The notes below the pieces were generated by a model. It was not told the DNA's origin, searched no databases, and saw only the letters and a program-made list of their open reading frames with translations. Both the position numbers and the translations under genes were made by a program. From the NCBI GenBank assembly GCA_027422505.1, contig JAPQWV010000001.1:9176001-9240000 (forward strand): a stretch of 64,000 nt of DNA. Reading direction: 5' to 3'. Shown piece by piece: positions 42,103 through 53,470 of the stretch. The stretch comes from Craterostigma plantagineum (Eukaryota; Streptophyta; Magnoliopsida; Lamiales; Linderniaceae). Each line of letters begins with the position of its first letter. Position 1 is the first letter of the stretch.

Positions 42103-42681
42103 CGAAATGCTGATTTTGAAGACGGAGAATGCAGATAAATGGATTTTGAATGCAGATTGGACGACGACGATGATTTGAGGAGTTGCGAAATTTTGAAAAG
42201 AGGGGTTGCGAAATTTTTGAATTTTCTTGGGATTTTTAGGATTGTGAAAAAACGTTAAGGGTTTTGGGGTTTTAGGGTTTTGGTGACTGTTCATGCGAAT
42301 TTTGAGTTGACGGGCCGAAATTTCGTGGGCTTGGTCAAAACCTCATCTGAGCTGAATTTCGCGGGCTTGGTCAAAATTGGGTCCAATTGAAATTCAATTG
42401 GTCCAATTTTGACCCTGTATGACCAGAAATTTTAAAATTCAACCCAAAATATTTTAATCGGTCCAATTTTGACTCAGTTTGTCCAAACTTTAAAGTTTCA
42501 ACCCAAAATCAGAAACTCCCCCTTAATCGAAAAACTCCTTTTTTAAATAACGGAAAAATCAGACGCTCCCCCTTAATCGAAAACTCCCCCTCAAAAGACA
42601 TAATTCAGAAGACACATAGAAATTGGAGTGAAGTGGAAAAGGAAATATGTACTTTATCAAAATTCATGTAGGGTCGATTGA
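42103..42681 (-). other. R7 post-pol region with repeated polypurine tracts
   Basis: No gene. Minus-strand purine tracts near 42516-42523, 42566-42573 and 42584-42591 (TAAGGGGGAG and GAGGGGGAG) resemble the 3' polypurine tract and lie just after the pol stop. R9 and R3 have the same arrangement. A TATTTAAAAAAG stretch at about 42540-42551 could be a TATA box for the aORF. Confidence 0.55.
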
Positions 42682-45600
42682 TCACAACGGAAGATTCAAC
42701 ATGCCCAACATAGTCACAAGGTGTTGGAATCGTTTGACATCCAACGGTTTTGTAAAAATGTCGGCCAGTTGATCTTCGGTTGTGACGTAGTGCAATTCAA
42801 TCGTCCCTTGTTCGACATGTTCTTTGATGAAGTGGTGACGAATATCTATGTGTTTCGTTCTCGAGTGATGTACTGGATTACTCGTCATCGCAATCGCACT
42901 CTTTGAGTCACAATAAATGGGAATTTTATCAACATGAAAATTAAAATCTCGTAGTTGGGTTCTCATCCACAAAAGCTGTGAACAACAACTAGCGGCGGCG
43001 ACATATTCTGCCTCCGTCGACGAAGTTGAGACACAATTTTGTTTTCGAGACGACCAACTCACGAGTTTACCGCCCAAGAAGTGTGCAGCTCCAGAGGTGT
43101 TTTTTCTATCCATCTTGCATCCTGCGTAATCCGAGTCAGAGAATCCAACCAGCTTGAAGTCCGATCGAGTGGGGTACCACAAACCCAGACTGGGTGTTCC
43201 TTTGAGATAGCGGAGAATCCTTTTGACAGCAGTGAGATGGGATTCCTTCGGTGTAGCCTGAAAACGAGCGCAGATTCCTGTCGAGAGAACGATGTCCGGT
43301 CGACTAGCAGTGAGGTACAGAAGAGAGCCTATTATCCCACGATAGACGGTTTGGTCGACGGGAGCACCAGATGGGTCCGCGTCGGGTCGGCCAGAGGGAG
43401 ACATAGGTGTAGCAGCAGTCTTAGCATCCTTCATTCCATATTTCTCGAGGATGTCATGGATGTTATTGGACTGGTTGATGAAGATTCCGTCGAGGAGTTG
43501 TTTTACTTGAAGACCAAGAAAGAAATTCATCTCGCCCATCATACTCATTTCGAATTTTTCTTTCATCAAATCTGCGAACTCTTCACACAGTTGTGGTTCA
43601 GTCGATCCAAAAATGATGTCATCGACATAAATCTGTACAATCATGATGTCAGGGTCACTCCGCTTGGTGAAGAGGGTTGTATCCAGAGATCCTTTCTTGA
43701 ATCCTGACTGAACGAGGAAATCTGAAAGGACGTCATACCAAGCTCGGGGAGCTTGTTTTAGTCCGTAGAGAGCCTTGTAGAGTCGATATACGTGATGAGG
43801 AAACTCTTCGCTCAAGAACCCTTCAGGTTGATCAACGTACACTTCTTCTTTGAGAAATCCATTCAGAAATGCAGTCTTCACATCCATTTGGTAGACTTTA
43901 AAGTTCTTGTGAGCAGCAAAGGCAAGAAAAATTCGTATAGCTTCGATCCTGGCAACGGGGGCAAAAGTTTCATCGTAGTCGATGCCTTCTTGTTGGTTGT
44001 ACCCTTTAGCCACAAGTCTTGCTTTATTGCGGATGACAACACCGTCTTCGTCCTTTTTGTTCTTGAAGATCCACTTCGTGCCGATAATGGATCTGTTGTG
44101 AGGTCGTGGTACTAGTTCCCAAACTTGTAGACGTTCAAACTGATTTATTTCCTCCTGCATTGCAATCAGCCAATCAGGATCGTTGAGAGATTCAGCTACT
44201 CGTGATGGTTCGACTTGACTGAGATAGCAAGCAAACAGACTTTCATTCATTGTGGCTGAACGCGTCGAAACACCGGATGTGGGATCCCCAATAATCTGAT
44301 CGGTAGGGTGAGAGCGAGCCCAAAGTGGTACATTTGTTTGTGAGGAGCTGGCCGCATTTGTATCGATTTGAAACTCATTAGGTTGGGGTCCGGTGTCCGA
44401 AGAAGAGATCTCAATCGTAGTGGTTTGAGAGGGTTCATCATCAGGATCAGCAATGTTCCCAGGGTTGGGTAAAATATCGTCTTCGTTGAGATTGAGTGCA
44501 TCCAAGTTTGGAGGAACGACGTCATTGCCGATAGTTGGTTGTGTAGGTGGAGTGGGTGCAGCTGTAGGTTGAGTGGTGGCGACGGGAGTTTTGGGGACTG
44601 GATAAAAGTACTCGAAGAGCAAATCGAGATCCAGTTCACCAGAGTTGCCCTCAGATGAGGAAGTTCCCGCAGTTGAAGGTTGACCTTTTGTCAACGACTG
44701 TAGAAGACCTGGTTCTGGACTAATATGAGCAGAAGCCATGAGGTCGCCTTCGCTTTCGTCAAAGGTGACATTTGTGCTCTCAATTACTGATCGTCTCTCC
44801 CTAAGATAGACTCTGTACGCCTTCGAGTTCAGCAAATATCCAACAAAGATGCCTTCAAGTGCTTTTGGATCAAGCTTCCCAAGATGTTGGCGATCATTGG
44901 CCACAAAACATCGGCAACCGAAGACCCTTAGATAGGATATATCGGGGATACGACGGGTATTCTGCATCTCGTATGGGGTGCGGTTGAATCTCTTGTGGAT
45001 GGAAGCCCGGTTCTGTGTGTAACAAGCCGTTTGAATAGCTTCGCCCCAAAGAGAATGAGGAAGTCCGGATTGGATGAGGAGAGTCCTGGCTGCTTCAACT
45101 AGTGTCCTGTTCTTACGCTCAACGACACCATTCTGTTCCGGTGTCTTCACAGCTGAGAACTGCTGAGTGATGCCCTGAGTGGCATAGAAATCACTGAGCT
45201 TCTTGTTCTTAAACTCAGTTCCGTTGTCAGTTCTGATAATCCGAACCTTCTGTTGATGTAGAGTTTGGGACGTAACAACAAACTCGATAATTATATCAGG
45301 AACTTCATCCTTTGTACGAATGAGTTTCGTCCATGTGTAGCGTGAAAAATCGTCGACAATCACAAGAATATACCGTCTTCCTCCGAGTGTGGCCGTAGGC
45401 ATTGGGCCACATAGATCCATATGTAAGAGCTCGAGGATGAGCTTAGAGGACGGTGTTTCCTTGGATATGTGAGACGATCGCTTCATCTTCCCCAATTCAC
45501 AGGCAGAGCAGAGGTGTTCCTTATGATATGTTAGTTGGGGTAGACCGTTGACGAGTTTATTCTGATGCAGTTTGTTGATAGTCTTGAAATTGAGATGTGA

Positions 45601-45819
45601 AAGACGTCGGTGCCATAGATCATTCAACTTAGGTCCAGCCCGAGACAGAAGGCATACTGGTCGAGAGGTCGTGACATTGAGTACGTAGAGGTGAGACGTG
45701 CGCGTTCCAGAAAGAAGTGGCAGTCCCGAGGCATATATAATGCTGCAGATGTCAGATTCGAAGAGAACCTTGTATCCTTTGTCGCAGAAACGACCAATGC
45801 TGAAGAGATTGTAGCTCAA
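42682..45819 (-). CDS. pol: R7 pol: integrase, reverse transcriptase, RNase H (1045 uninterrupted codons)
   Basis: Near-complete copia polyprotein. Residues 1-110: gag-pre-integrase and zinc site (His70, His75, Cys104, Cys107 in WHRRLSHLN and CSACELGKM). Integrase catalytic Asp135 (HMDLCGP), Asp198 (RTDNGTEF) and Glu234 (GVVERKNR) are all present. An acidic Pro/Thr-rich linker follows at about 370-510. Reverse transcriptase has [39 protein letters not shown] and [11 protein letters not shown] near residue 730. RNase H has [36 protein letters not shown], and the LGMLNLP end. It reads in from the protease frame through a 7-base deletion near 45835, so the copy is frameshifted but otherwise looks functional. 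Confidence 0.95.
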   Translation of the reverse strand: MSYNLFSIGRFCDKGYKVLFESDICSIIYASGLPLLSGTRTSHLYVLNVTTSRPVCLLSRAGPKLNDLWHRRLSHLNFKTINKLHQNKLVNGLPQLTYHKEHLCSACELGKMKRSSHISKETPSSKLILELLHMDLCGPMPTATLGGRRYILVIVDDFSRYTWTKLIRTKDEVPDIIIEFVVTSQTLHQQKVRIIRTDNGTEFKNKKLSDFYATQGITQQFSAVKTPEQNGVVERKNRTLVEAARTLLIQSGLPHSLWGEAIQTACYTQNRASIHKRFNRTPYEMQNTRRIPDISYLRVFGCRCFVANDRQHLGKLDPKALEGIFVGYLLNSKAYRVYLRERRSVIESTNVTFDESEGDLMASAHISPEPGLLQSLTKGQPSTAGTSSSEGNSGELDLDLLFEYFYPVPKTPVATTQPTAAPTPPTQPTIGNDVVPPNLDALNLNEDDILPNPGNIADPDDEPSQTTTIEISSSDTGPQPNEFQIDTNAASSSQTNVPLWARSHPTDQIIGDPTSGVSTRSATMNESLFACYLSQVEPSRVAESLNDPDWLIAMQEEINQFERLQVWELVPRPHNRSIIGTKWIFKNKKDEDGVVIRNKARLVAKGYNQQEGIDYDETFAPVARIEAIRIFLAFAAHKNFKVYQMDVKTAFLNGFLKEEVYVDQPEGFLSEEFPHHVYRLYKALYGLKQAPRAWYDVLSDFLVQSGFKKGSLDTTLFTKRSDPDIMIVQIYVDDIIFGSTEPQLCEEFADLMKEKFEMSMMGEMNFFLGLQVKQLLDGIFINQSNNIHDILEKYGMKDAKTAATPMSPSGRPDADPSGAPVDQTVYRGIIGSLLYLTASRPDIVLSTGICARFQATPKESHLTAVKRILRYLKGTPSLGLWYPTRSDFKLVGFSDSDYAGCKMDRKNTSGAAHFLGGKLVSWSSRKQNCVSTSSTEAEYVAAASCCSQLLWMRTQLRDFNFHVDKIPIYCDSKSAIAMTSNPVHHSRTKHIDIRHHFIKEHVEQGTIELHYVTTEDQLADIFTKPLDVKRFQHLVTMLGMLNLPL

Positions 45820-46010
45820 ACCCTCAACGTAAGAGATGCCCTTGGTCGTCCATGGACGAGATCACCAGTTCCGAGAATTGGCGCCATTTGACTGTTTCCG
45901 AAGGAGACCCTTCCGAGATAGCGCTCGGAGAAGTTGCTCAACAGCTCCTTGTTCCCCGTCATGTGTGTGGAGCAACCCGAGTCTAGATACCACACATGAC
46001 AGACCTGCAA
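45816..46010 (-). pseudogene. pol: R7 pol, protease fragment
   Basis: Starts at TTGCAG (46005-46010), directly after two gag stops and in the gag frame. Holds [16 protein letters not shown] with the catalytic Asp, and [20 protein letters not shown]. Compared with R10 (63845-63875), seven bases are missing after GATCTCGT, so the frame runs out at 45816 instead of joining the main pol frame. Confidence 0.88.
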
Positions 46011-46013
46011 TCA

Positions 46014-48608
46014 TCAGCAAACGTTGGGTCCCCGTTTTCGGACGGGACATTCTTGTGATATATGTAAAGTTTTTATGCGCTTAATGGGAAATGTGGTTAC
46101 TAAATCAGATTGTGTTGATTCTAATTTAGCTTTCCCTTTATCGTTTGTTTGATGAGGCGGGATTATGGTTTTTCTAACCCATATTTTCCTAACTTGTGCT
46201 TGCATGTATGGCGCCTTATACATGAATTGGCGTGAGTAATATGGTTGTTGTTTTCGTGCTTCGGTTTTGGTCGCCTTTGGCTTTCGAGTAGTAGGTGAGT
46301 TTGCGTTTGACGACGAGAGATGTTTTCGCTTGACCTTAGGTTTAGGCGAGATGGGATAATTCAGTGACGTCGTAGAGAAGGTTCGCTTGCGAGGTCTGAG
46401 GTTTGCGTGTTCATGTGTTTCATATTCATGAAATCGTGGGAGAACAAAATCATTGCAGCAGCACATAAACATAAGTTTGGTAAACGAAAGATAAGTTTTG
46501 GCAACATAACTATCTACGAACTTTGGACAGTGGGATTCAGTACATAGAGAGGAAGGACGAATATAGGATGGTTTTTTCTTCTTGTCATCGAAGAGCGTGT
46601 TCTCCTTTATTTGATACGACCTGCCTTCCAGAGACGTCGAACTCACATTCCCTGTATCCATAAGAATACTAGAGTTAGTGTTAGAACATATGTCAGCTTC
46701 AGGAGTCATTTTTGCCGTCCTCTTACATTTACATGTTTGAGAATCGGGTACTTGACTCGATGTAGAGGGATAGTTCGTATTGGGAAATTTTTCTAGTGTG
46801 TAGATTTTGCTAAGTAGTTCATCTCGCTCTTTTGCAAAGGCCTTCCTTTCTACTTCTAGTTGTCGTTCTAGTTCTGCTATGAGTAGTAGTTTCTTTGGGA
46901 CGTGGGTGCGAGAGAGCACATCTTGGAAGGCAACTTCCTGTTCTTTGTTTGGGAGTAAGGTTTCGACATCCTCCGAGAGTGAGGATATCTTAGTCTTATC
47001 TCTATTATTCAATTCTGTGTAGTCATACGCGATTTCTGCCCAATGAATGTTCTGTTCTCTTGTTTCTTCTGAGATGACAGCGGAGGATGATCTCACAAAT
47101 GGCTTAAGCTGCGGGGGAGCACCATTTCTTGTTTGCAGGAACGTAGTGTTGCACATGTTATATCTTTTAACTGTTAGCGGTGTTGGATTGCAATTGCTAG
47201 ACAGTCCGATCCCCCGGGCGTTGTAGAATTCTGTTTCCACTGGTTGGTTCAATAGGCATAAGATGCGTGAGTTTTCGTTTCTAAGGTGAAGTTGCTCTTC
47301 AAGTTCTTTCACCTTTCGGTACAGCCTAACTCTTTCCTTGGTAAGTAGTTCATATTGGGATGCAGTTAGGAGACGAGATGTTTCGCATGAACTGATGGCC
47401 AGTGTGGTTTCCTTCACCTTATTCTCATTTTGCTTATTCTTGCTTTGCAGACGTTTGACTAACGCTTCGGAGGCCATTAGACGTTCGTTTGCACAAGCAA
47501 GCTCTTCTATTTTTAAACTAATTAATGCATAGTTGTTTTCAAATTTTAGCCTAAGTTCATCATAAACCTTAGCGTCTACGGTGGGGTTCTTAATGGTGGG
47601 TCGGTGACTAAACACATCATCGAGATGCGAGATTCGTACCTCAGACTCAGCGTTGGTAGGAGTCTTAGCTGTGTTTTCACCGGTGTGTCCCATCTCCTCG
47701 TCCTCGTCATGTTCGACCAGCCTTGCCATGCAGCAATCTTCATCCTGACGCTCCTCGTCTTCTGAAGTGTCGTTCACCCATTCAGCTTCTTCAGTAAGCA
47801 GAACTTTGCCACTTTCCATTTTGCGGGTCATTCTGGCCTTACGGTCGTAGTAGCCTGAGTCCTTCACGCGTGGGGCGTGGCATTCCTTGGCAAAGTGGCC
47901 TGTCTTTCCACATCGAAAGCACTTCACAGACTTTTGAGGTGCTGAGTCCTCCTCTTTCTTTATCGGCTTTGATTCTTCCGTGGGAGTGGTCTTTTTGCTG
48001 CCGTTAAAGGTCCTTTGGCGATTGGAGGAGGATGAAGATTTTTTCCCGATCTTCTTTGTGACCATCTTTGTGAGCATTGCCAGTTGTTTGCGTAGATCAC
48101 GAACATCTTCATCCGATTCTGTATCAGCTTCGGATCCTGAAGAGGCATCAGATACGACAGCTGGTAGCTTCCCTTTGTTCTGTTTGACCTTAGAGATGGA
48201 AGATCGTTCGGTAGTCTTGTTTGAGAGGAGAGCCAGCGGATCGACTCGAGTGTTGTTAGACTGAGGTTGCACGTATGGAGCATAGGCAGATAGGCTGTCG
48301 TAGAGAGCATGAATGGAGGTGTTGGAGAGGTCCTTACTCTGAATCATCATAACAGTTGCATTTCCCCAATGTGGTTTGAGGCTACCAAGGAAGCGGTTGT
48401 CGATGTCGAATTTGTCCCTCGAGATCCTGGCTTTCTTGAGTTCATTGATGACCTTCAAGTAACGGAGATATGTGTCACGCAGCTCCTCCCCTTCATAGGC
48501 TTGGAAATGTAAATACTGTGAGAGACATGCTGATTTCCTCCCCTGAGCACTCTCAGTTGTGCCTGCCATAATTTCTACGAGTTCATCCCATATTTCCTTA
48601 GCAGTTGT
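46014..48608 (-). pseudogene. gag: R7 gag, amino end removed by R8 insertion
   Basis: An unbroken frame of about 865 codons from the R8 junction to TGA TGA (46016-46011). It begins in TAKEIWDELVEIMAG, about residue 120 of the R10 Gag. It has LSQYLHFQAYEGEELRD, an acidic stretch, an intact zinc knuckle CFRCGKTGHFAKEC, KARMTRKMESGKVLLTEEAEW, a coiled coil (LKFENNYALISLKIEELA) and a basic tail. The open frame continues into the R8 LTR by chance. Role: Gag shell and RNA binding. Confidence 0.88.
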
Positions 48609-48926
48609 TGTTGGCCCTTTTTTTACCAAACAAGGATCAAAAGATTGGTTTGAATATGTAAAACGTAAAGAACACCTTGAGTGTGTGTGTGTTAGTGTGT
48701 GTTTTCTTAATCTAACGTACAAGGTGGCTTACCTTTCAATACTTTTGATAAAACCCTATTTAGGGTAAATGGGGCTTTATATACCACAATTGTTTGGTAT
48801 ATTAAAGCCCAATACTACACTATGACTTAATATCATAAGTCACCCCAAACTACTAACAACCCACTAAATAACACATATTAACCCAAGATTACATAAATCA
48901 AAGGATGCTACAAAATATTCCTAACA
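48609..48926 (-). repeat. R8 3' LTR (318 bp)
   Basis: tgttggccc to ttcctaaca on the plus strand, with the same end bases and the CCAAACAAGGATCAAA and AAACCCTATTTAGGG blocks of the family. A TATATAAAG-type box (minus GGTATATAAAG) is near 48775. The polypurine tract on the right shows it is a 3' LTR. Confidence 0.88.
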
Positions 48927-48939
48927 ATCTCCCCCTTAG
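48927..48939 (-). promoter_or_regulatory. R8 polypurine tract overlapping the aORF stop
   Basis: Minus-strand CTAAGGGGGAGAT next to the LTR. The TAA in this tract (48938-48936) is the aORF stop codon. Confidence 0.85.
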
Positions 48940-49249
48940 CATCCTTTTCTCTTTGGCGTCTTTTGTGTCTTTTTCTTCTTGGGTTTCTCTACAGCATCAA
49001 TCGATTTCCTGAGTCCAAGTCTGAACTCGTATGATCGCATCGTTCTTCGTAAGGATAATCGATCGGAGATGATGTCGATCAGCTTCTCGTACTTTTCCTG
49101 AACTTCTGCTTCTTCGTTCCTTAGCTTCTCCAAAATCCATTCGAGTTTCACCCGAATAATCAGCAGCGTCCCATCGCTGAATTTAGCAATCTCGGATGTT
49201 TTCATCAGCCTCTTTTCTCCCTTGTAATTGATGTAGACAACAGATGGAT
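48936..49249 (-). pseudogene. R8 aORF, carboxy-terminal domain fragment
   Basis: About 104 codons, open up to the R9 insertion. It reads SVVYINYKGEKRLMKTSEIAKFSDG and DRLSLRRTMRSYEFRLGLRKS, then a Lys-rich tail ending KRKGC at the polypurine tract. It matches the R5 and R7 domain (NYKGKMR, EVAKFSDGTL, LRRNLRAFEFKLGLR), so the domain is kept in a diverged family. The upstream three quarters are beyond R9, off window. Confidence 0.8.
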
Positions 49250-49584
49250 TGTTAGGAATATTTTATAGTGTTCAATTTCAATGTGTTTATCTTAGTTGGT
49301 TTGTATTTAATTAACTTTGGGCTAGTTTGTAATATTCTAGTTCTTAGTTACTAGGGGTATAATATACCAACTAATGTGGTACATATACCCCCAAACCCTA
49401 ATTCATTAGGGTGTGTGTTTTTGGTGTAGTATGTGTGAGTGCGTGTGTGTTGAATAGTAAGAAAATTATTTTGACAGCTTTCACCTTCGTTCACAAACAC
49501 ATCCCACGTCTAAGCTTCAAATCTTTCATTATTAGCGTGGTAAATCGTCCTAGATTAGTATTGTTGGATTAAAAGGGACCAACA
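49250..49584 (+). repeat. R9 5' LTR (335 bp)
   Basis: tgttaggaatat to gggaccaaca, followed two bases later by the PBS. It contains GGTATAATATACC and GTGGTACATATA, the likely TATA region, and TGTGTGTTTTTGG. The 3' partner is not in the window. Confidence 0.92.
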
Positions 49585-49586
49585 AG

Positions 49587-49598
49587 TGGTATCAGAGC
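49587..49598 (+). promoter_or_regulatory. R9 primer-binding site (initiator tRNA-Met)
   Basis: TGGTATCAGAGC, two bases from the LTR end, complementary to the 3' end of initiator tRNA-Met. Confidence 0.93.
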
Positions 49599-50677
49599 CT
49601 AACGCGGATCAATATCTTCCATTTGAATCCAGTTTTGCTCGATTTCGACGTGATTTGAAGAAGATTTTTGCTTAAAAACTCATTCTCAGTTTTTCACTGT
49701 TTTTGGATGTTTTCAAATCGTTTTTCAGTGATTCTTCACTCCTAGGACATTAGAAAACTGATATTGAGTACATCTAGGTTCTTTCACGTCGATTCCAGTC
49801 AAGTTTGAGTCGGATTTAAGCAGAAACGAGACAGAAAATCTGTTTTTCACTGAACTGGGTACCATTGAGTTTGAAGGTTTCGATCGAAACTCTCTGTGAG
49901 TAGTTTCGATCGATTTGGATTTCGGGAATTTCTTCGCAAATTTCATAGTTTCGCCCGATAGTTTTCTCGGCGAAAGTTTCACACGTTTCGCCCGAAAGTC
50001 AATCAATTTGAATTTAGATCAATTCTTTGCATTCTTCACAGTTTCGCTCGAAAGATTTCTCGGCGAAAATCCAATGGTTTCGCCCGAAAGTCGTTTGCTT
50101 TCAGTTTCGATCGATACTATTCTCAGCAAAACTCAATTTCTTTCGCCCGAAACGCTACAGTGCTTAATTTCACAGATTCGATCGAAACTCACATTTTCAG
50201 CAAATTCCATTGAATTTCATCCTGCACACTTTCGCCCGAATCTTGAAATCTTGAATTGACCACTTTCGCCCGAATCTTGAAATCTTGAAATCTAAACTCA
50301 ATCTCACACTTTCATACTTTCACACTTTCGCCCGAATCTTGAAATCTAAACTCAATCTCACACTCTCATACTTTCACACTTTCGCCCGAATCTTAAAATC
50401 TAAACTCAATTTTGATTGCTCGATTCTCAACACAGTTGGACCAATCGTTGAGCTTAATTTTCATATCATACTTGAATCGACCACGTACCTATTCACTTAA
50501 CACGAATCGTTCAAGCAGTACACTAAATTCATCAAATTCTTATATTTCGACAGAATTCACCTAGTGAATTTACATACTCAACATTAGAAATTACTCAAAC
50601 TTGACTCTTTCTTTCAAAACTAAAGTGTTTCATTTCGCAGAGATATCCCGCGTTAACGATCATTACCAAACATAAAC
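49599..50677 (+). other. R9 leader with TTTCGATCGAAA and TTTCGCCCGAAA array
   Basis: 1.08 kb without a gene. From 49870 to 50410 it holds many TTTCGATCGAAA, TTTCGCCCGAAA and TCTCGGCGAAA words, many self-complementary. A donor-like CT|GTGAGTAG near 49891 and an acceptor-like TTTCATTTCGCAG (ending 50640), 37 bases before the gag ATG, would allow splicing out of the array. This is inference. The same words recur before R9's aORF. Confidence 0.5.
50273..50418. repeat. Tandem 54-bp repeats in the R9 leader (about 2.7 copies)
   Basis: The block TTCGCCCGAATCTT recurs at 50327 and 50381, each with CTAAACTCAAT and TCATACTTTCACACT. The spacing is exactly 54 bases, so one frame reads an 18-residue repeat. 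There is no sign that it is a gene. Confidence 0.88.
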
Positions 50678-51676
50678 ATGGACGGTCTTGCTATTGGATC
50701 TGACAACCGTGCACCACTACTGAGATGGGGAGAGTACGGCATATGGAAGCAACGATTTATCAATTTCATAGAAATCAAAGATGTAGACCTCGCAAACGAC
50801 ATGCTCTCCTCCATATTTGAAGGACCTGCTCAAGTCTGGACCATCATCCCTGCTCAACCCGATGCTGTTCCTCCTATTCCAGAGAGGAGAACTCCTAAGG
50901 ATCCTAGTCGATACACCGATGCTGAGAAGGCACGTGCCAGAGCGGACAAGCTTGCCCGACACTATGTACTTCAGGCTCTACCAAACGATGTCTACAAGCA
51001 AGTCGACGCAATGGTCACTGCAAAGGAAATTTGGGATGAAGTTTGCAAGATGATGGTTGGAACTGAAGTTAGTAATTTATCTAAGAAATCCAGCATTCTT
51101 ACTGCCTATGACTCATTCAAAGCTAAGGAGGGGGAAGAACTTCGAGATGTTTACCTTCGCTTCTTGACCATCATCAACGAGATGAGAAAGATCAACATCC
51201 AGCGATCCAATCTCGAACACAACATCAAGTTCCTTTCCACACTTCAACCTGAGTGGGGACGGATTGCAGTTCTGGTTAAGCAACAGAACAAAGATCTGGA
51301 CGCTATGGATATTCACTCCCTGCACGATAATCTCTCACAGTACTCGCAGTATGCCAAAGAAATCAAGAACGAAGGAAAACCAAACATCGACATGGAGCCA
51401 ATTGCATTGGTAACCTCTAAGTCAAACAACAGGAGCTTGAGGACTTCTAAAGGGAAGCAAGTCGTACAATCTGACTCCTCTGACAACGCCGAATCTGATC
51501 AAGAATCTGAGGACGAACTCGAATCCATCAGAAAGAAACTAGCAATGATCTCAGATACGGTCAATAAAATGAGCGCCAAGAAATCATCTTCTGCTTTCAA
51601 CAAACAACGAACATCGGGGGGAAACAGAAGTACGTTGCCCCTGAAGAGGCTGAAACTAAGAAACCTGAAGCAGTGA
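50678..51676 (+). pseudogene. gag: R9 gag, amino-terminal domain (332 codons)
   Basis: ATG at 50678 opens MDGLAIGSDNRAPLLRWGEY, the context of the R1 and R10 starts. GIWKQRFINFIEIKD, GPAQVWTIIPAQPDA, TAKEIWDEVCKMMVG and AYDSFKAKEGEELRDVYLRF follow, then an acidic stretch near residue 265. A G run at about 51613-51620 appears one base short: the family frame (KKPEAVKKCFNCGKPGH) continues in the next frame, so Gag ends early at 51676. Confidence 0.9.
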
Positions 51677-52519
51677 AGAAATGCTTCAACTGTGGCAAGC
51701 CGGGTCACTTTGCTTCTGAATGGTACAGACCAAGAAGAAAAACACTGAATATTACAAGAAAAATTTCAACTCTCACAGCGCAAGGAAGCGGGCATAGTCT
51801 TGGTTGCTGAGGAAGAGGAATGGCTAGAGGACACATCTGATGAGGAGAAAGAAGAAATGGCCTTCATGGTGAAAAGCATTGAAGATGACTCCGACGAGGA
51901 TGAGCCAGACCTCGGATCAGACAGGACGGATGTCTCTTCATCCGACCAGGAGGTATACACTCCTTCCCTAAGCGATTTCATTAACCTTGAACGTAGGATA
52001 GCTGAACTCTCCATGCATCGTAAAAATTACTCAGAACTCCAAAGCAATTTCGACAAAAATTATGCCTTGATAAACAAACAACAGGAAGAGATAGCTATTC
52101 TTAATGAATCCTTGACCTTGTCTGAAACTAAAGTAAAGACTTTAGAAGATCTTGTAGAGAGCAAGGAGAAACAAATTAGCGATATGTGTAAAAGCTTGAA
52201 AGACAGCGATGAGGAACGTGTAAACGTATTGTCTCAATACGAATTAATCACAAACGAACGTGTTCGTCTATACAAGAAAGTCAAAGAGCTAGAGGACATT
52301 AACACCAAGAGAGGTCAATCTGAACGAACCGTCTTTCTTAGTCAACCTAAAGATGTAGAATTTTATGATCCCCGCGAAGGTTTAGGATTTGAACCCACCA
52401 CCAACCCTGAAGCAGAGAAAGTACGATCTTTGTACAACATCAAACGTTTTGGGTTAAGCATTGAACAATTGAGGCCCTTCGTAAGCTCAAGAGAGGTGAC
52501 TGAAACTGACGAACAATAA
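51677..52519 (+). pseudogene. gag: R9 gag, zinc-knuckle and coiled-coil region
   Basis: The knuckle at about 51679-51723 reads CFNCGKPGHFASEW: the last Cys is Trp, followed by a further shift. The frame from 51800 has VAEEEEWLEDTSDEEKEE, a predicted coiled coil (NLERRIAELS to SLKDSDEERVNV) and the SQPKDVEFYDPREGLGF block. A TAA after TETDEQ (52517-52519) interrupts the frame, which resumes downstream in phase. Confidence 0.83.
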
Positions 52520-52546
52520 CGGAAGAACAAAGAATGGGCTCAAATC

Positions 52547-53464
52547 ATGTGTGACTACAACGAACTCAATGATAGTTACAAAACTAGAGAGACTACACTC
52601 TCTGATGATTACATGTCACCATTTGGACCCGAAGGCACTGACGAACAGGCTAAACCTATTTTTTCATTTATCTATATTCCAGAAATTATACGCAAAATAG
52701 GTTCCTTGACTGCCTCCCTAGAGTCGGAAAGGAAAGCTCACGAAGAAGAGAAAACTATTTTGCTGAGCAAAATATATACTCTTGAAAACTTCCCTGACGC
52801 TTACAAACCTTCCACCTCACGCCCTGTTCCAGAATCCCCTACGTGTAAATGCAAGCAAACTACAAAGAAAATATCTTTATCTCACACTAATTTTGTATCG
52901 CATGTGCTCACAGACAAAGGCGTGATACCTAAGGAAGCGAAGAAGGTTCTACCGGGCCCAGCTAAGAAGACAACAGTCCCTGATAAGAAGAAGAGACCAG
53001 CCTCCAACCTTTCTTCTCATGTTTCAAAATCATTTGCATTTCCAAAAGTGACTTCTTGTAATGTCGCAGAACGTGTTTCGTTATTCCATTCCCTTAAATC
53101 AAAATTCTGTCATGTCTACAATGATGTTCTTTCTCATCCTTGTGACAGTCATTTCCGCAATAGCACTTCCCCATCACATATCGCTCATTCTAAGGACACA
53201 TCTCCCACGCCGTCCAACCATACTATTAAATCCAAAGTAATGAAACACAACATCTTCAAGACCAAGCCAAGTAAGAAATTAAGTCCAAAACAGATTTGGA
53301 TTCCGAAATCTCAACTGCATCCTATAGGAAATCAACACACTTGGATTCTTAAACCAGATACACAACAATTTAGCAAAGAATTAAATCTAGCAACGAACAA
53401 GAAATCTGCTAAACCTGCTACCAAAAGGGGACCCATCTATAAATGGGTGCCAAAACTTACTTGA
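52547..53464 (+). pseudogene. gag: R9 gag, carboxy-terminal region (305 codons)
   Basis: In phase with the previous segment. It has CDYNELNDSYKTRE, a helical LTASLESERKAHEEEKTILL and CKCKQTTKK, then a basic Lys/Ser/Pro-rich tail with repeated KQIWIPKSQ and TWILKPD blocks, ending GPIYKWVPKLT and TGA (53462-53464). Pol follows in the same frame after FFLQ, so stop readthrough would give a Gag-Pol fusion. Role beyond RNA binding unknown. Confidence 0.82.
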
Positions 53465-53470
53465 TTCTTT

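Larger units (their letters stand above)
36838..48608 (-). mobile_element. R7: best-preserved copia element (SIRE-like) with aORF
   Basis: Minus-strand order: gag (from 48608, cut at its 5' end), pol, post-pol region, putative intron, aORF, polypurine tract, 3' LTR. Its gag is interrupted near the TAKEIWDE codons by R8, so the 5' LTR, PBS and leader would lie beyond R8, R9 and R10 off window. The family is that of R5 and R10 (LTR; aORF shared with R5; gag shared with R10). Confidence 0.9.
48609..49249 (-). mobile_element. R8: 3' end of a copia element inserted in R7 gag
   Basis: Minus-strand aORF end, polypurine tract and 3' LTR abut the R7 gag at gttgt (48604-48608), the candidate target duplication. 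The rest of R8 is displaced by R9, which begins at 49250. The LTR is related to the R5/R7/R10 family but clearly diverged. Confidence 0.85.

Noticed and set aside
43039..43707. 222-codon plus-strand frame
   Set aside because: Antisense of the R7 reverse transcriptase, whose minus frame is unmistakable. Such shadows are common opposite long ORFs.
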